This document shows positions 1-4,650 of a DNA stretch of 5,562 bases, one piece after another. Origin of the DNA: Actinomycetales bacterium Ga0077552 (GTDB lineage Bacteria; Actinomycetota; Actinomycetes; Actinomycetales; Microbacteriaceae). Position numbers and translations under genes: made by a program. Each line of letters opens with the position of its first letter. Positions within the stretch are counted from its first letter, which is position 1. Location: positions 1 to 5,562 of the forward strand of contig LNFD01000232.1 of assembly GCA_001464255.1 (NCBI GenBank). The letters run 5' to 3'. The notes beneath the pieces are model-generated. The model was not told the DNA's origin. It was given only the letters and a program-made list of their open reading frames with translations, and searched no databases.

Positions 1-1
1 G

Positions 2-1150
2 ACCGAGGCGGCCGAGGCGCGCGCCACCGCGAAGCGCGAGGCCGCCGCCCTGCGGGCGGAGACCGAGCGCGAGCTCGCCGAGCTGCGGGTCGTCGCCGAC
101 CGCGAGGTCGCCGAGGCCCGCGAGGCCGCGGGCGCGCTCGCCCGCGACACCGAGCAGGCCCGCGCCCTGTTCGAGCACGACGACGCCAGCCGCCGCACCC
201 AGCTCGATGACGATGTGCGCACCGCGCGCGCCGAGCTCGCCGCCGAGCTCGCCGCTCGGCAGGAAACCGTCGAGACCGAGCTCGCCAGCCGCCAGCAGGA
301 GTGGGAGGCGGAGGAGGAGCGCCGCCGCGCGGAGGTCGAGCAGCTCGAGACCCGCAGCCGTGCCGCCCTCGAGCAGCACATCGCCGCCGGCCGGGCATCC
401 CTCGAGCACGAGCTCGCCGCCGCGCGCACCGCGCTCGCCGAAGAGCTCGCGAGCGCCCGCACCGCGCTCGAGCACGAGATCGCCGATGCCCGCGCGACCG
501 TCGAGCGCGAGAACGCCGCCGCACGCGCGAGCGCCGAGCGCGACGCCGCCGAGCTGCGCGCCGCCGCCGAAGCGGCCGCCGCCGAGCAGCGGACGGCCCT
601 CGAGCGCGAGACCGAGCGCCAGCGCCGCCAGCTCGCCGACGAGAACGCCTCGCTGCGCGCGCAGCTGCAGCACGACCTCGACGCCCACCGGGCGCGGCTG
701 GCCCGCGAGGCCGAGCAGGCCCGTGTCGACCTCGACGTCGAGCTCACGGCCCGCCGCGACGAGGCCGAGCGCGAGTACCTCTCGCGGCAGCAGGATGCCG
801 TGGCCCAGACCCAGCGCTACCTCGACGAGGCGACCGCGCAGCTCACGGCCGCGCAGGAACGCGCCGCGACCGCGCGTGCCGAGGCCGAGGCCCTCGAGCG
901 CGCCACGGCCGACGCGGCCGAGGCGACCCGCGCCTCCGCCGACGCGACGGCCCGCGCGGTGCTCGAGAATGCCGAGCGCCGGGCCGCCGAGCTGCTGCGC
1001 GACGCCGAAGAGCGCAGCAATGCGCTCATCGCCGACGCCGAGGAGCGCATGGCGCGCATGCGCGTCGAGCGCGACGCCGTGGCGGGCTACTTCGAGGGCC
1101 TGCGCGGGGTACTGTCGCAGGCAGAGGCGCTCTCCGCCCGCGACGAGTAG
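2..1150 (+). CDS. Long coiled-coil protein, FilP/Scy/DivIVA-like in style (5' end outside window)
   Basis: The frame is open from the left edge to TAG at 1148-1150, giving 382 visible residues; the true start lies upstream. The composition is almost only A, R, E, L, D, Q and T, with no membrane segment, no cysteine and hardly any glycine or proline, so one continuous helix is expected. After 53 residues of ordinary coiled coil, 27 consecutive 11-residue units follow without a phase break (visible residues 54-350). Position 1 is usually Arg, position 4 usually Leu/Val, and position 7 often Glu. A 32-residue tail ends the protein, containing GYFEGLRGVLSQAEAL. Hendecad-rich coiled coils are known from the actinobacterial cytoskeletal proteins FilP and Scy, and polar DivIVA proteins are also coiled coils. 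A structural or scaffold role in the cytoplasm is therefore the best guess, not a demonstrated one. An AI-2E-family gene follows after 34 bp, probably in the same operon. GTG at 215 is an internal codon, not the start. Confidence 0.85.
   Translation, partial: TEAAEARATAKREAAALRAETERELAELRVVADREVAEAREAAGALARDTEQARALFEHDDASRRTQLDDDVRTARAELAAELAARQETVETELASRQQEWEAEEERRRAEVEQLETRSRAALEQHIAAGRASLEHELAAARTALAEELASARTALEHEIADARATVERENAAARASAERDAAELRAAAEAAAAEQRTALERETERQRRQLADENASLRAQLQHDLDAHRARLAREAEQARVDLDVELTARRDEAEREYLSRQQDAVAQTQRYLDEATAQLTAAQERAATARAEAEALERATADAAEATRASADATARAVLENAERRAAELLRDAEERSNALIADAEERMARMRVERDAVAGYFEGLRGVLSQAEALSARDE
161..1051 (+). repeat. 27 tandem hendecad (33-nt) coding units in the coiled-coil gene
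   Basis: Reading from 161 in steps of 33 nt gives units such as RALFEHDDASR, RTQLDDDVRTA, RASLEHELAAA, RTALAEELASA, RTALEHEIADA, RAQLQHDLDAH and RVDLDVELTAR. Arg occupies position 1 in 18 of 27 units. Leu, Val, Ile, Phe or Trp occupies position 4 in 19 of 27. Units 20-24 (about 788-952) are degenerate and Ala-rich, but the phase is kept, and it is clear again in units 25-27 (RAVLENAERRA, AELLRDAEERS, NALIADAEERM). The repeat is clear at protein level and strongly diverged at nucleotide level. Confidence 0.85.
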
Positions 1151-1173
1151 GGCGCTCGCCGCCCCCTGAGCTC

Positions 1174-1180
1174 AGAGGAA
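1174..1180 (+). promoter_or_regulatory. Ribosome binding site for the AI-2E-family gene
   Basis: AGAGGAA lies 4 nt before the GTG at 1185. It supports that GTG as the start and, in a 34-bp gap with no evident promoter, suggests the gene is read from the upstream transcript. Confidence 0.65.
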
Positions 1181-1184
1181 CCCG

Positions 1185-2246
1185 GTGAAAATCCAGAACG
1201 CTTTCCGCCTCGGCATCTTCGGCGGCCTCGGCGTGCTCATCGCGCTGCTCATCGGCGGCGCCTTCGCGTCGCTCGCGACGATCCTCACCTACATCGGCGC
1301 GGCGATCTTCATCGCGCTCGGGCTCGATCCGCTCATCTCGTGGCTCGAGTCGCGCAAGTGGCCGCGCTGGGCCGCGATCCTGACCGTGCTCGTCGGGGTG
1401 CTCGGGCTCTTCGCCGGGCTCGTGTTCGCGATCATCCCGGTCGTCATCGAGCAGTCGACGAAGCTCATCAACCAGATCACCGAGTACGTCACGAACCCCG
1501 AGTCGCTCGACGAGCTGCTGTCGCAGATCCAGAGCGTCATCCCGATCGAGGTGCTCGATGTGCGGGCGGCCGCGGAGGACGCGCTCACCTACCTCACCGA
1601 CCCCGACAACCTCGCCCAGATCGGCGGCGGCGTGCTCTCGGTGAGCGTCTCGATCGCGACGGGCGTGTTCGGCGCCCTCATCATCCTCATCCTCACCCTC
1701 TACTTCACGGCCTCGCTCGGCAACATCAAGAAGGCGCTCTACCGCCTCGTGCCACGCTCGCGCCGCGAGCAGTTCGAGGGCATCTCCGAACAGGTCGCCC
1801 AGGCCGTCGGCCGCTACGTCGTCGGCCAGGTGTCGCTCGCCTTCATCAACGGCGTGCTGAGCTTCATCTTCCTGAGCGTCATCGGGGCCGCGTACCCGGC
1901 GCTCTTCGCATTCATCGCCTTCCTGTTCTCGCTCGTGCCCCTCGTCGGCACGCTCTCGGGCTCGATCCTCATCGTCGCGACGCAGCTGCTCGTGAACCCC
2001 GACTCGATCGGCACGGTCATCGCCGCGGCCGTCTACTACCTGATCTACATGCAGGTCGAGGCCTACGTCTTCAGCCCCAACATCATGAACCGCGCCGTCA
2101 AGGTGCCGGGGGTCGTCGTCGTCATCGCCGCGCTCATCGGCGGCACCCTGCTGGGCATCCTGGGGGCGCTCATCGCCATCCCCGTAGCCGCCTCGATCCT
2201 CATCGTCATCGATCAGGTCGTCGTGCCGAAGCTCGAGCAGAAGTAG
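1185..2246 (+). CDS. AI-2E family transporter (PerM/TqsA-like membrane protein)
   Basis: This is a 353-residue integral membrane protein of normal family length. Hydrophobic segments lie at about 10-27, 30-47, 62-85, 148-175, 215-250, 252-270, 275-295 and 308-345. A soluble, acidic stretch at about 88-145 separates the two N-terminal hairpins from the conserved C-terminal part. Family-typical motifs are LVPRSRR (188-194), GRYVVGQ (209-215), a PLVG loop (252-255), PNIMNRAVKVPG (298-309) and the final GILGALIAIPVAA helix. The family (Pfam AI-2E_transport) includes TqsA, linked to autoinducer-2 export, and Na+/H+ antiporter-like members. The substrate cannot be inferred, and AI-2 transport in an actinobacterium should not be assumed. 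The GTG start is preceded by AGAGGAA. It follows the coiled-coil gene by 34 bp and is followed at once by a strong hairpin. Confidence 0.93.
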   Translation: MKIQNAFRLGIFGGLGVLIALLIGGAFASLATILTYIGAAIFIALGLDPLISWLESRKWPRWAAILTVLVGVLGLFAGLVFAIIPVVIEQSTKLINQITEYVTNPESLDELLSQIQSVIPIEVLDVRAAAEDALTYLTDPDNLAQIGGGVLSVSVSIATGVFGALIILILTLYFTASLGNIKKALYRLVPRSRREQFEGISEQVAQAVGRYVVGQVSLAFINGVLSFIFLSVIGAAYPALFAFIAFLFSLVPLVGTLSGSILIVATQLLVNPDSIGTVIAAAVYYLIYMQVEAYVFSPNIMNRAVKVPGVVVVIAALIGGTLLGILGALIAIPVAASILIVIDQVVVPKLEQK

Positions 2247-2274
2247 CGCCGGCGCCGCGCTCAGGCGCCCGGCG
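2247..2274 (+). terminator. GC-rich hairpin directly after the AI-2E-family stop codon
   Basis: CGCCGGCGCC (2247-2256) pairs with GGCGCC (2264-2269) and GGCG (2271-2274), with one bulged C at 2270 and a 7-nt loop. This gives a 10-bp all-GC stem starting right after the stop codon. There is no T-tract, so it would be a tail-less terminator of the kind proposed for high-GC actinobacteria. The function is inferred from structure and position. Confidence 0.5.
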
Positions 2275-2293
2275 CCGCCGTCAGGCGCGCGCG

Positions 2294-2313
2294 GTGGCCG
2301 TGCTCACGGCCAC
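2294..2313 (-). terminator. Perfect 8-bp hairpin over the hydrolase stop codon
   Basis: GTGGCCGT (2294-2301) and ACGGCCAC (2306-2313) form a perfect inverted repeat around a 4-nt loop. The structure spans the TGA stop (complement of 2304-2306) of the leftward hydrolase gene. Being symmetrical, it could end transcription from either side of this convergent junction. No T-tract follows on either strand. Confidence 0.45.
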
Positions 2314-3017
2314 TCGGCCGGCAGCGGCAGCACCGCGGGGTTGAGCCGCGCGACGATCTCGCTGAGCACGCGCACGGTCTGGTTCTCGCCGACCCAGAGG
2401 TGCTTGCCGCCCTCGACCGCGACGAACTCGCGCTCGGGCACGCTCGCGAAGCGCTCGAGCGCCTCGGGCGGCCGGAGGTAGTCGTCGAGCTCGGGCACCA
2501 CGACGACGAGGCACTTGCCGCTGCCCGCCCAGGCGGCGACCTCCTCGGCGCTCGTGCGGTGCAGGGGCGGCGAGAGCAGGATGGCGCCGACGACCGGGTG
2601 CTCGAGGCCGTGCTTGAGCGCGACCTCGGTGCCGAACGACCAGCCGAGCAGCCACGGATCGGGCAGACCGCGCTCGGCGACGAAGGCCATCGCCGCATCC
2701 AGATCGAAGCGCTCGTCGTCGCCGTGGCCGAACGATCCCTCGCTCGTGCCCCGCGGCGAGCTCACCCCGCGGAAGTTGAAGCGCAGCACGGCGATGTCGG
2801 CGAGCGCCGGCAGTCGCGCCGCGGCCTTGCGGATGATGTGCGAGTCCATGTACCCGCCCGCCGTCGGCAGCGGGTGCAGGCACACGAGGGTCGCGACGGG
2901 GTCATGGCTCTCGGGCATCGACAGCTCACCGACGAGCGTCAGGCCGTCGGGCGTGCGCAGCTCGATGTCGGTGCGGGTGGCGGGCAGCACCGTGGCGCTG
3001 CGGATCGGCTCGCTCAT
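2304..3017 (-). CDS. Alpha/beta hydrolase (COG2945-like, dienelactone-hydrolase type)
   Basis: This 237-residue cytoplasmic protein has no signal peptide. It has an alpha/beta hydrolase layout: oxyanion-strand motif LVCLHPLP (44-51) followed by GGYMDSHII, then LRFNFRGVSSPRG (78-90), the nucleophile elbow GWSFG with Ser127, LLSPPLH (147-153), a probable acid at Asp178 or Asp179 in PELDDY, and catalytic His206 in GGKHLW. HP followed by GG and RFNFRGV is typical of COG2945 predicted hydrolases. The substrate is unknown, though esters or thioesters are possible. The ATG at 3017 overlaps the TGA of the upstream Cys/His gene (ATGA) and has GGAGG 8 nt upstream, which favours this start over an in-frame extension to 3200 that would cover the neighbouring gene. 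Last gene of the leftward set; a hairpin covers its stop codon. Confidence 0.9.
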   Translation of the reverse strand: MSEPIRSATVLPATRTDIELRTPDGLTLVGELSMPESHDPVATLVCLHPLPTAGGYMDSHIIRKAAARLPALADIAVLRFNFRGVSSPRGTSEGSFGHGDDERFDLDAAMAFVAERGLPDPWLLGWSFGTEVALKHGLEHPVVGAILLSPPLHRTSAEEVAAWAGSGKCLVVVVPELDDYLRPPEALERFASVPEREFVAVEGGKHLWVGENQTVRVLSEIVARLNPAVLPLPAEWP

Positions 3018-3331
3018 GGCTCCATCCTCCAGCAGTGCGCGTGCCAGTGCCGACGGTCGGCGAGCGCCGCGGCGTCGCCCATGAGCCCGTCGGCGCGCCA
3101 GGCGACCACGTGGGCCTGCCCGACGGGAACGTCGAGCCGGCACCCCGGGCACAGGTAGACCTTCTGCGCCGCCGCGGCCGAGACCTGCTGCACCGTCCAC
3201 GTGCCTGTGCGCTTCACGACCGTGCGGCGCAGGCCCGACGTGATGCGGTCGAGGTCGAGCGGCTCAGCGGGGGTCTCGGCGGGCCGACGGCCGCGGGGCC
3301 GCCCGGGGCGGGGCCGGTTGCTGCGGGGCAT
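3014..3331 (-). CDS. Small Cys/His protein, putative zinc-binding (conserved actinobacterial hypothetical)
   Basis: This 105-residue protein has no assigned function. Residues 1-20 are basic and Pro/Arg-rich (MPRSNRPRPGRPRGRRP), as in nucleic-acid-binding tails. The core carries CPGC (61-64), then GQAHVVAWR (71-79), and near the C-terminus RRHWHAHCW (93-101). C61, C64, H74 and a choice of H95, H97, H99 or C100 could hold a zinc ion in a treble-clef or zinc-ribbon arrangement. The spacing also recalls HNH-type folds, but a full HNH catalytic set is not evident. From memory, related actinobacterial proteins are sometimes labelled 'ATP/GTP-binding protein'; no Walker motif is visible here to justify that. 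The ATG at 3331 lies 13 bp after the lytic-transglycosylase stop and lacks a clear Shine-Dalgarno sequence. The stop overlaps the hydrolase start. It is very probably a real gene because of this packing and the clear motifs. Confidence 0.82.
   Translation of the reverse strand: MPRSNRPRPGRPRGRRPAETPAEPLDLDRITSGLRRTVVKRTGTWTVQQVSAAAAQKVYLCPGCRLDVPVGQAHVVAWRADGLMGDAAALADRRHWHAHCWRMEP
3026..3030 (-). promoter_or_regulatory. Ribosome binding site of the hydrolase gene, inside the upstream coding sequence
   Basis: GGAGG on the - strand lies 8 nt before the ATG at 3017, within the last codons of the Cys/His gene. With the ATGA overlap it decides the start and suggests translational coupling. Confidence 0.7.
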
Positions 3332-3344
3332 GGATGCGCGGGGC

Positions 3345-3980
3345 CTAGTACCAGCCGACGCGCTGGCTGTGCGCCCACGCGCCGCAGGGGTCGCCGTAGC
3401 GGGCCTGGATGTAGCCCAGACCCCACGTGATCTGCGTCGCGGGGTTCGTCGCCCAGTCGGCGCCGGCCGTGGCCATCTTGCTGCCGGGCAGCGCCTGGGG
3501 GATGCCGTAGGCGCCCGAGCGCGCGTTGTGCGCGTAGACGTTCCAGCGCGACTCCTTGTTCCACAGCGCGACGAGGCAGTCGTACTGATCGGTGCCCCAC
3601 CCGCGCGCGGTCACCATCTCGAGCGCGATGCTCATGGCCGTGCCGGGGTCGGGAGTGCCCGCGGCCGGCGCGACGCCGTAGGTGACGACCTTCGAGGTCT
3701 TCCACTCGGCGAGGTCGATGCCGCTCACGTAGTCGTCGGTCGCCGCGAGCACCTGCGGCTCGTGCTGCGGGGCCGGGGCGGAGACCTCCATCGCCATCGC
3801 GGGCGACTGGTCGGTGATCGCCACGAGCACGAAGGCGAGCGAGACGACCGAGGCGAAGAGCGGCAGCGACCAGGGCGCGCGCACGTGCCGCTCGGGCCCC
3901 GCGGAGGGTCGCCGAGCAGCGCTCCCCCTCGGCTCATGCTGCGCAGGGGGGCGCGTCGTCGTCGCTGCATGCCTGCCCAC
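3345..3980 (-). CDS. Lytic-transglycosylase-like secreted or membrane-anchored protein (APF C-terminal-like domain)
   Basis: This 211-residue protein starts with a long basic N-region (1-36), then a hydrophobic segment (about 37-56), and a possible signal-peptidase site after AMA (61-63). It is either exported or anchored with its C-terminal domain outside. After a linker, the C-terminal domain (about 115-211) resembles the small SLT-like domain of actinobacterial proteins and of lactobacillus aggregation-promoting factor. It has CLVALWNKESRWNVYA with probable catalytic Glu143, then SGAYGIPQALPGSKM, then TQITWGLGYIQARYGDPCGAW. Cys135 and Cys199 could form a disulfide outside the cell. The expected role is cleavage of peptidoglycan glycan strands during growth or remodelling. 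The GTG start at 3980 is preceded by GAGG, 4 nt away. There is no LysM or other obvious wall-binding domain. The stop is 13 bp from the next gene, so they are probably co-transcribed. Confidence 0.88.
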   Translation of the reverse strand: MGRHAATTTRPPAQHEPRGSAARRPSAGPERHVRAPWSLPLFASVVSLAFVLVAITDQSPAMAMEVSAPAPQHEPQVLAATDDYVSGIDLAEWKTSKVVTYGVAPAAGTPDPGTAMSIALEMVTARGWGTDQYDCLVALWNKESRWNVYAHNARSGAYGIPQALPGSKMATAGADWATNPATQITWGLGYIQARYGDPCGAWAHSQRVGWY

Positions 3981-3989
3981 AGTGCCTCA

Positions 3990-3995
3990 ATCGTA
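3990..3995 (-). promoter_or_regulatory. Possible -10 box of the lytic-transglycosylase gene
   Basis: TACGAT on the - strand fits the actinobacterial TAnnnT -10 pattern and ends 9 nt before the GTG at 3980. Transcription would begin within a few bases of the start codon. No convincing -35 is present at the usual distance, and the hexamer is weak evidence alone. Confidence 0.3.
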
Positions 3996-4050
3996 GCCGA
4001 CGGGCCCTGAGGGGGCTCCGGATGCTCGGCTCGCGCTCGGGAGGACGGGG

Positions 4051-4578
4051 TCAGCGCACCGCGAGCATGAGCCGCACGACGGTGTCGAGCAGCAGGTCGA
4101 CCTGGGTCTCGTGGTAGCCGCGGTACCGCGAGCGGAAGGCGATCGTGCGCACCGTCTCGATCGGCAGCGCCTGCCCCTTCTCGAAGTAGGCCGAGATGCG
4201 CGCCGAGAAGGCGTCGACGTCGGCGGGGTGGTACCCGCGCGTCAGAGGGCTCACCCGCCGGAAGCGCGCACCGGCCGGGCGGGCCAGCCGGTCGATGATC
4301 TCCTGGGCAGCGGCACGGGCATCCGCGTAGTAGGCCTCGGAGCCGACCCGCGCGATCGCGTGCTCGCGCTCGCGCGCGGCGAAGGCCTCTTCGAGCCGCT
4401 CGAGCGCGGCGTCGACGTGCCGTGCCGAGTAGCCGTCTTTGCGCACGAGGCGGAAGGCCGTGTGCCGGATCTCGTCGGGAGCCGCGAATGCCTCGCGCGC
4501 ACGCTCGAGGAAGGCATCGACCTCGGCCGCGTCGTAGCCGGGCTTGCCCGAGCGGGCGCGGGGGAATGTCGAGGTCAC
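4051..4578 (-). CDS. DivIVA domain-containing protein with four GYxxxxVD motifs
   Basis: This is a 175-residue soluble protein. It contains four copies of the motif GYxxxxVD, at residues 14-21, 49-56, 115-122 and 154-161. Each is preceded by a basic stretch and followed by an amphipathic helix (for example DAFLERAREAF, AALERLEEAF). GY....VD followed by a helix is the hallmark of the N-terminal lipid-binding domain of DivIVA/Wag31. However, the long C-terminal coiled coil of true DivIVA is absent, so this is a DivIVA-like small protein and not the main polar scaffold. A helical middle part (about 57-100) separates the two motif pairs. GTG at 4578 was chosen because the protein then begins VTSTFPRARSGK, directly at the first motif, with AGG a few bases upstream. 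An in-frame ATG at 4617 would add 13 poorly structured residues and lacks a Shine-Dalgarno sequence. It lies 72 bp downstream of cdsA. Exact function unknown. Confidence 0.86.
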   Translation of the reverse strand: MTSTFPRARSGKPGYDAAEVDAFLERAREAFAAPDEIRHTAFRLVRKDGYSARHVDAALERLEEAFAAREREHAIARVGSEAYYADARAAAQEIIDRLARPAGARFRRVSPLTRGYHPADVDAFSARISAYFEKGQALPIETVRTIAFRSRYRGYHETQVDLLLDTVVRLMLAVR

Positions 4579-4584
4579 CGGCCT

Positions 4585-4590
4585 ATTCTG
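4585..4590 (-). promoter_or_regulatory. Weak -10-like hexamer next to the DivIVA-like GTG start
   Basis: CAGAAT on the - strand ends 6 nt before the GTG at 4578, the spacing expected of a leaderless transcript. It lacks the first T of TAnnnT and no -35 was recognised, so this is tentative; the gene may simply be read through from cdsA. Confidence 0.18.
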
Positions 4591-4650
4591 CCGCAGTCGC
4601 GGCGCACCGGACGCCATCCCGGCCGCCAGCGCCCGGCGGCGGTCGTGTCG

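Noticed and set aside
215..217. GTG at 215 as start of the coiled-coil protein
   Set aside because: The same frame is open to the left edge with the same composition, and the hendecad register already runs from 161, so 215 is internal.
161..1051. 33-nt periodicity as a DNA minisatellite or CRISPR-like array
   Set aside because: Units are conserved only at protein level, with no constant nucleotide repeat and no repeat-spacer alternation.
207..1188. Two further long + strand open frames overlapping the coiled-coil gene
   Set aside because: They translate to Arg/Pro/Ser/Ala-rich low-complexity sequence, as expected for off-frame reading of GC-rich coding DNA; the accepted frame has clear coiled-coil periodicity.
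1185..2246. A quorum-sensing AI-2 exporter
   Set aside because: Only family membership is supported; no luxS or lsr-type gene is nearby and the family has several transport activities.
2400..4010. Long + strand frames (252 and 269 residues) opposite the hydrolase, Cys/His and lytic-transglycosylase genes
   Set aside because: No domain or motif is visible, the composition is Arg/Gly/Ala/His-rich, and they lie antisense to genes with recognisable families. They result from scarce stop codons at high GC.
4579..4617. ATG 4617 as start of the DivIVA-like protein
   Set aside because: It has no Shine-Dalgarno sequence and adds 13 residues without family character; the GTG at 4578 starts right at the conserved region.
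4622..4640. 6-bp GC hairpin (GCCGCC / GGCGGC) after cdsA as a terminator
   Set aside because: The stem is short, made of simple GC repeats and lacks a T-tract; such stems arise by chance at this GC content, so it is too weak to annotate.
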